This document shows, piece after piece, positions 1-8,141 of a stretch of DNA of 64,000 nucleotides. Under the pieces are notes generated by a model. It saw only the letters and a list, made by a program, of their open reading frames with translations. It had not been told where the DNA came from and ran no database searches. Each line of letters opens with the position of its first letter. Position 1 is the first letter of the stretch. This DNA is from Actinoplanes oblitus (GTDB lineage: Bacteria > Actinomycetota > Actinomycetes > Mycobacteriales > Micromonosporaceae): NCBI RefSeq assembly GCF_030252345.1, contig NZ_CP126980.1, positions 5,409,501 through 5,473,500 of the forward strand, given 5' to 3'. A program made the position numbers and the translations under genes.

Positions 1-162
1 GATCGCGAAGCCGACGTGGACGATCACGTAGTCCCCGACGCCGGCCTGCGGGGTGTAGGCCAGACAGACCTGCTTGCGGACGCCGCCGAAGTCGACGGTG
101 CCGACCCGCAAGCCGTCCTGCTCCTCGATCCCGGTGAGCCTGCCGGGGATGCCCAGGCACAT
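1..162 (-). CDS. hypC: HypC/HybG-family hydrogenase maturation chaperone (partial)
   Basis: HypC is a small chaperone. Together with HypD it carries the Fe(CN)2CO unit to the apo large subunit of [NiFe]-hydrogenase. The visible 54 codons start MCLGIPGRL, the family's signature N-terminus, with the essential Cys2 right after the start Met. A conserved beta-barrel stretch (GTVDFGGVRKQVCLAYTP) and DYVIVHVGFAI follow. The C-terminus lies off the left edge. Its ATG follows the hypF stop codon by one base, so it is translationally coupled as the last visible gene of the hydrogenase operon. hypD and hypE would be expected just beyond the edge. The family call is secure; completeness cannot be judged. 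Confidence 0.93.
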   Translation of the reverse strand, partial: MCLGIPGRLTGIEEQDGLRVGTVDFGGVRKQVCLAYTPQAGVGDYVIVHVGFAI

Positions 163-163
163 G

Positions 164-2473
164 TCAGCCGTCCTCGGCCAGCCGGGCCGCGGCGATCACT
201 GCCTGGCCGTAGCTGATGCCGCCGTCGTTGGCCGGCACGTCGCGGTTGAGCAGCGCGGTCAGCCCGGCGGCGCGCAGGGCGTGCGGCAGGCCGGTGGCCA
301 GGATGCGGTTCTGCAGGCAGCCACCGGAAAGGCAGACGACCCGCACACCGGTCCGCTCGGCGGCCCGGGCGCACAGCGCCACTGTCACCTCGATCACGGT
401 ACGGTGGATCGCCGCCGCCAGATCGTCGGCGGACTCCCCCGCCGCGCTGCGCTCCAGCAAAGCGCCGAGGGTGCCGGACCAGTCGTAGACCCACAGCCCG
501 CCGACCCGGGTGATCCGCCACGGCAGCGGCTCCGGACGGGTGGCGCCACGGTGTGCCGCCGCCTCCAGCAGGATCGCGGCCTCGCCCTCGTAGCCGGCGT
601 CGTCGCGGATGCCGAGCAGGCTGGCCACCGCGTCGAGGAAGCGGCCGGCGCTGGAGGCGGGTGGGCAGTGCACGCCGCGCTCGATCATGCGGCGGACCAG
701 CGCCTGCTCGGCGGGGGGCATCCGGCTGAGCAGGGCCGGTTCTGGGCCGGGTGGCAGCGGGAACTCGCCACCGTACAGGTAGCCGAGTGCCATCCGGGCC
801 GGCCGGCGCACCGCGGATCGCGCCCCGGGCAACGGCGCGGTGCCGAACCGGCCCAGCCGCCGGAATCCGGTGTAGGTGGACAGCAGCAGCTCACCACCCC
901 AGAGCCGGCCGTCGTCGCCGAACCCGAGGCCGTCGTAGGCGACGCCGAGGAACGGACCGTCCAGGCCGTGCTCCGCGGCGCAGGACACCACGTGAGCGTG
1001 GTGGTGCTGCACTGCGATCCGCCGGGGCGGGGGTGCCGCCCGCTGGGCATAGCCGGTGGAGAGATAGTCGGGGTGCAGGTCGTGGGCGTACACCTCGGGC
1101 TCGCACCGATGCAGGTGGCACAGTTGCGCCACGGTGGCCTCGAACGCGGCGAGCGCGTCGGCGTCCGCCAGGTCGCCACCGTGCGGACCGATCAGGGCCT
1201 GGCCGGCGCGGGCCACCGCGAAGGTGTGCTTGAGCTGTGCTCCGACGGCGAGGATGGGTCGGCGGGCCGGTACCGGCAGGGGCAACGCGCCGGGGGCGTA
1301 GCCGCGGGCACGCCGGATCAGGCGGACGGTGCCGCCGGCCGCCTGGACCACCGAGTCGTCGTAGCGGGCCCGGATCGGCCGGTCGTGACCGAGGAAGCCG
1401 TCGGCGATCCCGGCGAGGCGGTCGGCCGCGTCGGCGTCATCGATCGCGATCGGCTCGTCGGCGCGATTGCCGCTGGTCACCACGAGCGGGCGGGCCAGGT
1501 CGTGCAGTAGCAGGTGGTGCAGCGGAGTGGTGGGCAGGAACAGCCCCACCCGGTCCACGCCGGGCGCGACGGCCGGCGCCAGGGCGGTCCCCGGCCGGGC
1601 CGGCACCAGCACGATCGGATGTGCCGGGCTGGTCAGCGCTTCCGCCGCGGCCGGGTCGAGACGGGCCAGGGCGTGGGCGGCGGCCAGGTCGGCCACCATC
1701 ACCGCGAACGGCTTGTCGGGCCGTTGCTTGCGCAGCCGCAGCCGGCTCACCACGGCCGGGTTGGTGGCGTCGCAGATCAGCTGGAAGCCGCCGAGGCCCT
1801 TGACCGCCACGATCCGGCCGACCGCGATCGCGCCGGCCGCCGCGGCCAGCGCCTGCTCGCCATCGGTTTGACGCCCTCCGGCCCGCCAGGTGAGCCGGGG
1901 CCCACAGGCCGGGCAGGCCACCGGCTCGGCGTGGAACCGCCGGTCGGCCGGGTTGCGGTACTCCGTGGCACAGCGCGGGCAGAGCGGGAAGCCGGACATG
2001 GCGGTACGGGCCCGGTCGTACGGAAGATCGTCGACGATGGTGGCCCGCGGTCCGCAGGCGGTGCAGTTGACGAACGGGTACCGGTAGCGCCGGTCGGCCG
2101 GATCGAACAGCTCGCCGAGACAGTCGTCGCAGGTGGCGAGGTCGGCTGGTAGCCCGGCGAACCCGGCCGGCAGGGCGGCGTCGCCGCTGGGCACGACGCG
2201 GAATCCGGGTGGCGGCGCGGCGCCGTCCGGGGTGACGGTGATCGCGGCGACCCGCGCGGCCGCCGGGGCCTGCGCGCGCAGCGCCTCGACCAGCCGGGAC
2301 ACGGCCGTCTCGGGCCCGCCGACCCGGATGACCACCTCGCCGCCGACGTTGCGGACCTCTCCGTCGAGGTGCAGACCGGTCGCGACCCGGTGCACGAACG
2401 GGCGGAACCCGACGCCCTGCACGGTGCCGCACACCCGCACCGACCATGCTTGCGGTGTGCCGACGGCGGTCAT
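164..2473 (-). CDS. hypF: Carbamoyltransferase HypF
   Basis: HypF makes the cyanide ligands of the NiFe site from carbamoyl phosphate and passes the carbamoyl group to HypE. The 769-residue protein has the full domain order: an N-terminal acylphosphatase domain (about 8-90, with GTVQGVGFRPFVHR), two zinc-finger-like motifs (Cys115/118/137/140 and Cys165/168/187/190), a YrdC-like domain (about 205-385) and a C-terminal Kae1-like domain with the metal-binding HHHAH stretch near 490. I chose the ATG at 2473. It overlaps the stop of the upstream protease gene by four bases and begins directly before the acylphosphatase fold; a longer in-frame extension shows no homology-like features. Length is normal for the family. 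Confidence 0.96.
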   Translation of the reverse strand: MTAVGTPQAWSVRVCGTVQGVGFRPFVHRVATGLHLDGEVRNVGGEVVIRVGGPETAVSRLVEALRAQAPAAARVAAITVTPDGAAPPPGFRVVPSGDAALPAGFAGLPADLATCDDCLGELFDPADRRYRYPFVNCTACGPRATIVDDLPYDRARTAMSGFPLCPRCATEYRNPADRRFHAEPVACPACGPRLTWRAGGRQTDGEQALAAAAGAIAVGRIVAVKGLGGFQLICDATNPAVVSRLRLRKQRPDKPFAVMVADLAAAHALARLDPAAAEALTSPAHPIVLVPARPGTALAPAVAPGVDRVGLFLPTTPLHHLLLHDLARPLVVTSGNRADEPIAIDDADAADRLAGIADGFLGHDRPIRARYDDSVVQAAGGTVRLIRRARGYAPGALPLPVPARRPILAVGAQLKHTFAVARAGQALIGPHGGDLADADALAAFEATVAQLCHLHRCEPEVYAHDLHPDYLSTGYAQRAAPPPRRIAVQHHHAHVVSCAAEHGLDGPFLGVAYDGLGFGDDGRLWGGELLLSTYTGFRRLGRFGTAPLPGARSAVRRPARMALGYLYGGEFPLPPGPEPALLSRMPPAEQALVRRMIERGVHCPPASSAGRFLDAVASLLGIRDDAGYEGEAAILLEAAAHRGATRPEPLPWRITRVGGLWVYDWSGTLGALLERSAAGESADDLAAAIHRTVIEVTVALCARAAERTGVRVVCLSGGCLQNRILATGLPHALRAAGLTALLNRDVPANDGGISYGQAVIAAARLAEDG

Positions 2474-2934
2474 GGCGCGGCCACCAGATCGCAGATCCGC
2501 TCGGTGACCGGCCGGATCGTGGCGGCCACCGGGGCGCTCAGTCCGGTCCCGAAGCCGAACTCGTGGCCGTAGGCGACCAGCGCGACCAGGCGGCACGGAA
2601 GCCGGTCCAGTGCCCGGGCCAGCCGGATGGTGTCGCCGAGCCCGATGCTGTGCCCGGAGGTGGCCGGCGCGGCCGGCCCGGCGTCCTCGGGCAGGCAGAC
2701 CTCACACCAGCCGGTGCCGCCACCGGCGGCGACATCGACCACCACGGCGAGGGCGGCCCCGGTCCACGCCTGCAACATCCGGCTCGGTTCGCCGTCGCTG
2801 ACCCGCAGCTCGACCCCGTCCAGCCGGTGATCGCCGTCGCGGCGGGCGGTCAGTTCGGCGAGCACCCGGGGGCCGAACCCGTCGTCGCGCCGGTATTCGT
2901 TGCCGACGCCGATCACCACCCTGCGCGCCGCCAT
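2470..2934 (-). CDS. Hydrogenase maturation protease (HycI/HyaD family)
   Basis: A 154-residue endopeptidase of the family that removes the C-terminal peptide of the hydrogenase large subunit after nickel insertion. The N-terminus VVIGVGNEYRRDDGFGPRV carries the family GxGNxxxxDDGxG motif with the metal-binding Asp/Glu. A second conserved Asp lies in VVDVAAGG, and GHSIGLGD resembles the family's downstream His region. It begins one base before the stop of the large-subunit gene, its presumed substrate, and overlaps hypF by four bases. The substrate has a cleavable nine-residue tail, which fits. The assignment rests on motif and position. Confidence 0.92.
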   Translation of the reverse strand: MAARRVVIGVGNEYRRDDGFGPRVLAELTARRDGDHRLDGVELRVSDGEPSRMLQAWTGAALAVVVDVAAGGGTGWCEVCLPEDAGPAAPATSGHSIGLGDTIRLARALDRLPCRLVALVAYGHEFGFGTGLSAPVAATIRPVTERICDLVAAP

Positions 2935-2935
2935 G

Positions 2936-4234
2936 TCAGCTCCGCTCCACATGCAGGTCGAGAAAGTGAGTGGCGCACGAGATGCACGGGTCGTAGTTGC
3001 GGATCGCCTGCTCGCACTGGGTGGTGAGCCGCTCGTCGTCGAGGTCGAGCCGACCGGCGACGAAACGGGCCAGGTCGTCCTCGATGGCGGCCTGGTTCTG
3101 CGAGGTGGGCGGCACGATCCGGGCCGCGGTGATCCGGCCGTCGGGGTCGAGGTCGTAGCGGTGGAAGAGGGTGCCGCGCGGCGCCTCGGTGGCACCACGG
3201 CCGGTGCCGGCGCGGGCGGGCACCGGTACCGCCGGGCTCGGCGGCGGCTCGTAGGCGTCGATCAGCCGGATGGCCTCCTCCACCGCGTACACCGTCTCCA
3301 CGGCCCGGACCACGATGCTGCGGTACGGGTTGCGGCATTCCTCGCCGAGCCCGGCCGCCGCGGCGGCCTCCCGGGCCAGTGGCGTCAGCCAGTGCCGGTT
3401 GAGGGTGTAGCGGGCGGCCGGACCGGTCAGGTATCGGCCGCGGCCGGCCAGGTGGGCGTGCAGGGCGGTGGAGTGCGGCACCTGCTCCTCGATGATGTGC
3501 TGCTCGAACTGCGCGACGTCGAAGCTGAGGCCGCCGGTGGTGGTGACGAATCCGGTTTCGATCGGGTAGGTCCCGGGCGTGCACAGCGCCAGCATCTCGT
3601 GGTCGTGGTGGAATTCCGGGAAGTCGAAGCCGGCCACCCAGCGCACCGTGTCGAGTGCCTGGTCCAGGGCGGCGCGCAGCCGCTCGCGCAGCGGCGCCAG
3701 TTCCCTGGGCGCGGGTACCCGGTAGAAGCCGCCGACCCGGACGTTGATCGGATGTATGGCCCGGCCACCGATGAGTTCGATCAGGTCGTTGCCGGCCTGT
3801 TTCAGGGCCAGGCCGCGTTCCACCAGGTCGCGCCGGTCCTTCGCGAGGGCGAGCGCGCTGCCGTAACCGAGGAAGTCGGGGGCGTGCAGCAGGTAGATGT
3901 GCAGGGTGTGGCTCTCGATCCACTCACCGCAGTAGATCAACCGGCGCAGCGCCGCGACGCCGGGCGACACCGTGACCCGGCAGGCGTCCTCGATCGCGGC
4001 GCAGGCGCTCATCTGGTACGCCACCGGGCAGATCCCGCAGATCCGGGCGGTGATGTCCGGCGGCTCGGTGTGCTGCCGGCCGCGCAGAAACGCCTCGAAG
4101 AAGCGCGGCGGTTCGTAGATCTCCAGGCGGACGTCGTCGACCGCGCCGTCGCGGACCCGCACGTGCATGGCGCCCTCGCCTTCGACCCGGGCCAGCGCCC
4201 GTACGTCGATCACCCGTTCGTAGCGGTGCGTCAT
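2936..4234 (-). CDS. hydA: [NiFe]-hydrogenase large (alpha) subunit, group 3b type
   Basis: Catalytic subunit of a soluble, NAD(P)-linked hydrogenase. The 432-residue protein has both NiFe-binding motifs: RICGICP with Cys66 and Cys69 near the N-terminus, and DPCISCATH with Cys417 and Cys420 at the C-terminus. Nine residues (FLDLHVERS) follow His423 and are the expected maturation peptide. The length and the four-gene B-G-D-A order match the sulfhydrogenase I type of Pyrococcus and the DosR-controlled Hyh enzyme of Mycobacterium smegmatis (established knowledge). It overlaps the small-subunit stop by an ATGA junction, which fixes the start. Physiologically it probably oxidises or evolves H2 against NAD(P)H; the direction cannot be read from sequence. 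Confidence 0.95.
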   Translation of the reverse strand: MTHRYERVIDVRALARVEGEGAMHVRVRDGAVDDVRLEIYEPPRFFEAFLRGRQHTEPPDITARICGICPVAYQMSACAAIEDACRVTVSPGVAALRRLIYCGEWIESHTLHIYLLHAPDFLGYGSALALAKDRRDLVERGLALKQAGNDLIELIGGRAIHPINVRVGGFYRVPAPRELAPLRERLRAALDQALDTVRWVAGFDFPEFHHDHEMLALCTPGTYPIETGFVTTTGGLSFDVAQFEQHIIEEQVPHSTALHAHLAGRGRYLTGPAARYTLNRHWLTPLAREAAAAAGLGEECRNPYRSIVVRAVETVYAVEEAIRLIDAYEPPPSPAVPVPARAGTGRGATEAPRGTLFHRYDLDPDGRITAARIVPPTSQNQAAIEDDLARFVAGRLDLDDERLTTQCEQAIRNYDPCISCATHFLDLHVERS

Positions 4235-4986
4235 GACGCCCGCTCCGTGTCGAAGGCGGTGACGTTGAAGGTGCGGTGGACCCGCCGGATGTCGTCCTCG
4301 GACATGCCGGTGGCGCGCAGCAGGGCCGCCTCGGCCGGGGCGTTCGGCGACTCGGCGGGGCCGAAACAGCCGAAACAGCCGCGCCCGAAGGCCGGGCAGA
4401 TCGCTCCGCAGCCGGCCCGGGTCACCGGTCCCAGGCACGGCTCGCCGCGGGCGACGACGACGCACACGTTGTTGCGGAGTTTGCAGTCGAAGCAGACGCT
4501 GTGCGCGGGCAGGGCGGGCCGCCGGCCGGCCAGCAGCGCACCGATCGTGTCGAGCAGCTGCCGCCGGTCGATCGGGCAGCCGTGCAGCTCGTAGTCGACG
4601 TCGACGTGCGCCGCGATCGGGGTGGAGGTGGCCAGGGTGCTCAGGTACTCGGGCCGGGCGTAGACCACCTTGGCGTACTCGTCGACGTCGGCCTGATTGC
4701 GCAGGGCCTGGATGCCGCCGGCGGTGGCGCAGGCGCCGATGGTGATCAGGATGCGCGAGTCGGCCCGGACCCGCTGGATGCGCTCGGCGTCCTCGGGCGT
4801 GGTGATCGACCCTTCGACCAGCGAGATGTCGTACGGGCCGGGCAGCACGTCACTGGAGGCCTCCAGGAAGTGGGCGATCCGGACCCGGTCGGCGACGGCG
4901 AGCAGCTCGTCCTCGCAGTCGAGGAGGCTGAGCTGACAGCCGTCGCAGGAGGCGAACTTCCACACGGCGAGGGTGGGCGTCGACAT
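4231..4986 (-). CDS. hydD: [NiFe]-hydrogenase small (delta) subunit, group 3b type
   Basis: Electron-transfer subunit carrying three Fe-S clusters between the NiFe centre and the flavin subunit. In 251 residues it shows the proximal-cluster set CDGC (Cys14, Cys17), Cys86 in GACATAGG and Cys137 in ELHGCP. The medial and distal cluster cysteines follow (Cys165, 168, 184, 193, 197, 204, 207). There is no Tat signal or C-terminal anchor, so the enzyme is cytoplasmic, as expected for group 3. The ATG overlaps the stop of the hydG gene by one base. Upstream in-frame codons are only the antisense of hydG and are excluded. Confidence 0.95.
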   Translation of the reverse strand: MSTPTLAVWKFASCDGCQLSLLDCEDELLAVADRVRIAHFLEASSDVLPGPYDISLVEGSITTPEDAERIQRVRADSRILITIGACATAGGIQALRNQADVDEYAKVVYARPEYLSTLATSTPIAAHVDVDYELHGCPIDRRQLLDTIGALLAGRRPALPAHSVCFDCKLRNNVCVVVARGEPCLGPVTRAGCGAICPAFGRGCFGCFGPAESPNAPAEAALLRATGMSEDDIRRVHRTFNVTAFDTERAS

Positions 4987-5795
4987 CACAGCTCCCGTAC
5001 CGACATCAGTGGCTCGGCGACCGGGTAGGGCACCACCGGGCCGTCCCGGCAGATCAGCAGCGGCCCCAGCTGGCAGTGCCCGCACCAGCCGACGCCGCAG
5101 CGCATGGACCGCTCCAGAGAGACCTGCACCCGCTCGGCGGGCACCCCGCGGGCGATCAGGGTCCGGGCGGTGAACCGCATCATCACCTCCGGGCCGCAGA
5201 GGTAGGCCACGCTGGCGGCGGGGTCCACAGCGGCGGCCGGGATCACCGTGGTGACCAGGCCCACCGGCCCGGTCCAGGTGTCGTCCGGGCGGTCCACGAC
5301 GGTCAGCACCTGCGCCTGGGCCGCCCACCGGACGAGGTCGTCGCGGTAGAGCAGTTCGGCCGGTTGCCGGGCGCCGGCCAGGACCGTCACCTCGCCGTAC
5401 GCGGAGCGGTCGGCGAGCAGCCGCTCGACGACCGGGCGCAACGGGGCCAGCCCGAGGCCGCCCGCCACCACCAGCACGTCGTGACCGGCCGCGGCGGCCA
5501 GGTCCCAGCCTATCCCGAACGGGCCGCGCACGCCGACGAGATCGCCGGGCTGAGCGGCGCACAGGGCCTGGGTGACCGCGCCGACAGCGCGGATGGTGTG
5601 CGCGGGCCCGGCACCCTCCGTCCCGCTGATCGAGATCGGGACGTCGCCGACGCCGTACGCGGTGAGCATGGCGAACTGGCCCGGCTGAAAGGCCGGCAGC
5701 GGCTCGTCGACCCCGCTCAGCTCGACGGTGACCGTGTCGGCGGTGTCCTGGCGTCGGCGGACCACCCGGCTGGGCGCGGGGACGGCGGGGTTCAC
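4986..5795 (-). CDS. hydG: Hydrogenase FAD/NAD(P)-binding gamma subunit
   Basis: Diaphorase subunit that passes electrons between the Fe-S chain and NAD(P). The 269-residue protein has a ferredoxin-NADP reductase-like FAD domain (about 10-100, DVPISISG at 51-58) and an NAD(P)-binding domain ([15 protein letters not shown] near 110). A C-terminal 2Fe-2S motif has Cys233, 238, 241 and 249 (CGVGWCGHC then ICRDGP), as in HydG and dihydroorotate dehydrogenase electron-transfer subunits. The start is a GTG that overlaps the upstream stop as GTGA. An earlier in-frame start would only read through the neighbouring gene. NAD versus NADP preference cannot be decided from what is visible. Confidence 0.93.
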   Translation of the reverse strand: MNPAVPAPSRVVRRRQDTADTVTVELSGVDEPLPAFQPGQFAMLTAYGVGDVPISISGTEGAGPAHTIRAVGAVTQALCAAQPGDLVGVRGPFGIGWDLAAAAGHDVLVVAGGLGLAPLRPVVERLLADRSAYGEVTVLAGARQPAELLYRDDLVRWAAQAQVLTVVDRPDDTWTGPVGLVTTVIPAAAVDPAASVAYLCGPEVMMRFTARTLIARGVPAERVQVSLERSMRCGVGWCGHCQLGPLLICRDGPVVPYPVAEPLMSVREL

Positions 5796-6229
5796 GACCG
5801 GCTCCACAGGTCGAGAAGCCGCAGCCGGGTGGTGACCAGCCGGTCGCCGATCACCGGGACGAAGCGTTGCAGGATCGCGTACCCGAAGTCGGTGTCGGCG
5901 GCACAGCGCCGGCGCACCGCGGCGGCGTCGAACTCGGTGGCGATCACCGGGCTGCGGGTGGTCGCCCCGAACCGCCACCGGTACGGCGGGTAGAGCCAGG
6001 ACCACCCGAGCACGTCACCGGCGCCGAGGGTCTCCAGCACCTGATCGCCGCGTTCCGGTACGTGTACGCCGAGGGCGACGGTTCCCTCCTGGACCAGCCA
6101 GAAACGATCGGCGGGCGCCCCCTCGGCGAAGATCCGGTAGCCGCCGGGGTATCGCACCCCGACGCCGCAGTCGATCAGATCGCCGAGTACCCGGGAATTC
6201 AGCCCGTCCAGGAAGGGCTGCGCGCTCAT
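5792..6229 (-). CDS. Cyclic-nucleotide-binding-domain protein in the hydrogenase operon
   Basis: A 145-residue protein consisting of one cNMP-binding beta-roll. It shows the [22 protein letters not shown] start of a CAP effector domain, then [18 protein letters not shown] where the phosphate-binding cassette lies. It ends with a short helix and has no helix-turn-helix, so it is not a normal Crp/Fnr regulator. It sits between the HydB and HydG genes with ATGA/GTGA overlaps on both sides, which suggests a stoichiometric partner of the hydrogenase. The cassette Arg and Glu that bind cAMP are not clearly conserved, so the ligand is open. An allosteric subunit is inference. Confidence 0.8.
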   Translation of the reverse strand: MSAQPFLDGLNSRVLGDLIDCGVGVRYPGGYRIFAEGAPADRFWLVQEGTVALGVHVPERGDQVLETLGAGDVLGWSWLYPPYRWRFGATTRSPVIATEFDAAAVRRRCAADTDFGYAILQRFVPVIGDRLVTTRLRLLDLWSRS

Positions 6230-7329
6230 GTCCGGTCCCCGTCCGCCAGGGCGGCCGCTTCCCGGGTGATGTCGATGCCGGCCGGGCACCAGGCGATGCA
6301 GCGGCCGCAGCCGACACAGCCGGAGACACCGAACTGTTCGGGCCAGGTGCCCAGCTTGTGACTGATCCACTGCCGGTACCGGGACTGGCCGCTGGTGCGT
6401 ACCGAACCGCCGTGCAGGTAGGAGAAGTCAAGGCTGAAGCAGGAGTCCCAGTGCCGCCACCGCTCCACGTGCTCGCCGGTCAGGTCGGTGACGTCCTCGG
6501 CCGTGGTGCAGAAGCAGGTGGGGCAGACCAGCGTGCAGTTGCCGCAGGTCAGGCAGCGGGAGGCGACGTCGTCCCAGTGCGGCGACTCGCGGCTCGCGGC
6601 GATCAGGCCGGGCATCGGCTCGTCCGGCAGGTGCCGGGACATGCGGCCGGCGGCCTGCCGGGTCAGCTCCTGTGCGGTGGCGACGTCGTCGTCGGCCGCG
6701 GGCCGGGTGGGCAGGGCGGCGAGCACCTCGTCGCCGGCCGGCGAGCCGGCCCGGATCAGCAACCGGTGGCCGCCGTCGAGCACCTCGGTCAGGGCCAGGT
6801 CATAGCCGGCGGTGGCGGACGGTCCGGTGCCCGTCGACGTACAGAAGCAGGTCGCGCCGGGCTCGGTGCACTCGGCCACGACCACGAAGACGCCGTCACG
6901 GCGAGCGGTGTAGATCGGGTCGGGGTATCGGCCCTCGGCGAGGACCCGGTCGAGCACGGCCATCGCGGCCACGTCGCACGGGTGCACGCCCACGAACGCG
7001 TACCGTTTGCCGGGCGGCGCCGCGGGGGCGACAGCGCCGGTCGCCCGGTCGCCTGACCAGAGCTGGGCCCTCGGTGGGTGCAGGAAATCCTTCATCGACT
7101 GCGGTCCGGCACTGTGCGCGAAGACCGCGCGGTCGCTCCGGCGGCGCAGCCGGTAGCGGCCGGCTTCGGTGTCGGCGCTCCAGCCGTACGGCAACTGGTC
7201 CGCCGAGTCGAGCTCGGCGAGCTGCACAGCGCCGTCCCGCACCGTCGGGCCGACGATCGTGTAGCCCCGATCGCGCAGCGCCCCGAACAGAGCGGCCAGC
7301 TCCGCCGGTTCCAGAATCCCCGATCGCAT
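6226..7329 (-). CDS. hydB: Hydrogenase Fe-S beta subunit (HydB / AsrA-like)
   Basis: Fe-S subunit of group 3b hydrogenases, related to anaerobic sulfite reductase subunit A. The 367-residue protein has two 4Fe-4S motifs, Cys259/262/265/269 (CLTCGNCTLVC) and Cys338/341/344/348 (CVGCGRCIAWC). Extra conserved cysteines sit in GVHPCDVAAM (118) and ECTEPGATCFC (154, 161, 163), as in the family. A GGGAGGTG ribosome site lies just upstream of the ATG at 7329. It is the first structural hydrogenase gene, 23 bases after the phosphoglycerate mutase stop. With the next four genes it completes a BGDA-type heterotetramer. Confidence 0.93.
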   Translation of the reverse strand: MRSGILEPAELAALFGALRDRGYTIVGPTVRDGAVQLAELDSADQLPYGWSADTEAGRYRLRRRSDRAVFAHSAGPQSMKDFLHPPRAQLWSGDRATGAVAPAAPPGKRYAFVGVHPCDVAAMAVLDRVLAEGRYPDPIYTARRDGVFVVVAECTEPGATCFCTSTGTGPSATAGYDLALTEVLDGGHRLLIRAGSPAGDEVLAALPTRPAADDDVATAQELTRQAAGRMSRHLPDEPMPGLIAASRESPHWDDVASRCLTCGNCTLVCPTCFCTTAEDVTDLTGEHVERWRHWDSCFSLDFSYLHGGSVRTSGQSRYRQWISHKLGTWPEQFGVSGCVGCGRCIAWCPAGIDITREAAALADGDRT

Positions 7330-7352
7330 GGCACCTCCCGGGCCTGTCGCCT

Positions 7353-8141
7353 TCACCCTGCGCCGCTCGGACCCGGGGTGGACAGGGCCGGAAGTCCCGG
7401 ACCGATCCGGACCGGCTCGGTGGCGCTGACCGGATCCAGGTATCGCCCGGCCGCCCCGGTGCCGGTCTGTCCGCCCCGGTCGAGGTGGTAGAGCATCGGG
7501 ACCCCGGTCGGGATGTCGAGCCGTTCGACGGCAGCCGGCGAGAGTCCCTCGAGGTGCATGACGAACGCGCGCAGGCTGTTGCCGTGCCCGACGACCAGCG
7601 GCGTCTCGCCGGCCACCAGCAGCGGCCGCAGCACGTCCGACCAGTAGGGCAGCAGGCGGGCCCGGACGTCGGCGAGGCTCTCGGTACGCGGAAGTGCCTC
7701 CGGTGGCAGGCCGGCGTATCGGGGATCGGCATACATCGCCGCGGCGGCGGACTCGCTCATCGCGGGTGGGGCGATCGCGTACGACCGTCGCCACGCCCGG
7801 AACGTGGCGGCGTCCACCTCGGCGGCGACGGCCCGCTTGTCCCGGCCGGTGAGCGCACCGTAGTGGCGTTCGTTGAGCCGCCACGACCGGTGTACCGGTA
7901 GCCGGCCGAAGCCCAGTACGGCCACGACGATCGCCGCGGTGTCGATCGACCGGCGCAGCAGCGACGTGTGGACACTGGTCGGCCGCCTGCCGAGCCGGTC
8001 CAGGGTGGCGCCGGCCTGGCGTGCCTGGGTGGCGCCGAGTGCGCTCAGCGGCGGGTCGGACCAGCCGGTGAAGATGTCGGCGGCGTTGCTCACGCTCTGC
8101 CCGTGCCGTAACAGCAGCAAGGCCCCGCCCGACGCGGTCAT
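7353..8141 (-). CDS. gpmA: 2,3-bisphosphoglycerate-dependent phosphoglycerate mutase-like protein
   Basis: Histidine phosphatase-superfamily protein of 262 residues that keeps the GpmA pattern: LLRHGQSVSN with catalytic His13 near the N-terminus, DPPLSALG, an RLNERHYGALTG loop characteristic of mutases rather than plain phosphatases, and VVGHGNSLR with the second His. It would interconvert 3- and 2-phosphoglycerate. The start overlaps the stop of the P-type ATPase gene (ATGA), and the stop is 23 bases before hydB, so it is operon-bound. A second, housekeeping mutase is expected elsewhere in the genome. This copy is more likely a condition-specific isozyme, which is inference. Confidence 0.85.
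   Translation of the reverse strand: MTASGGALLLLRHGQSVSNAADIFTGWSDPPLSALGATQARQAGATLDRLGRRPTSVHTSLLRRSIDTAAIVVAVLGFGRLPVHRSWRLNERHYGALTGRDKRAVAAEVDAATFRAWRRSYAIAPPAMSESAAAAMYADPRYAGLPPEALPRTESLADVRARLLPYWSDVLRPLLVAGETPLVVGHGNSLRAFVMHLEGLSPAAVERLDIPTGVPMLYHLDRGGQTGTGAAGRYLDPVSATEPVRIGPGLPALSTPGPSGAG

Noticed and set aside
2900..4594. Long plus-strand open frame opposite the hydrogenase subunits
   Set aside because: It is the antisense of hydA/hydD in a GC-rich genome. It shows no domain motif and is Arg/Gly/Val-biased, while the minus strand has clear NiFe motifs.
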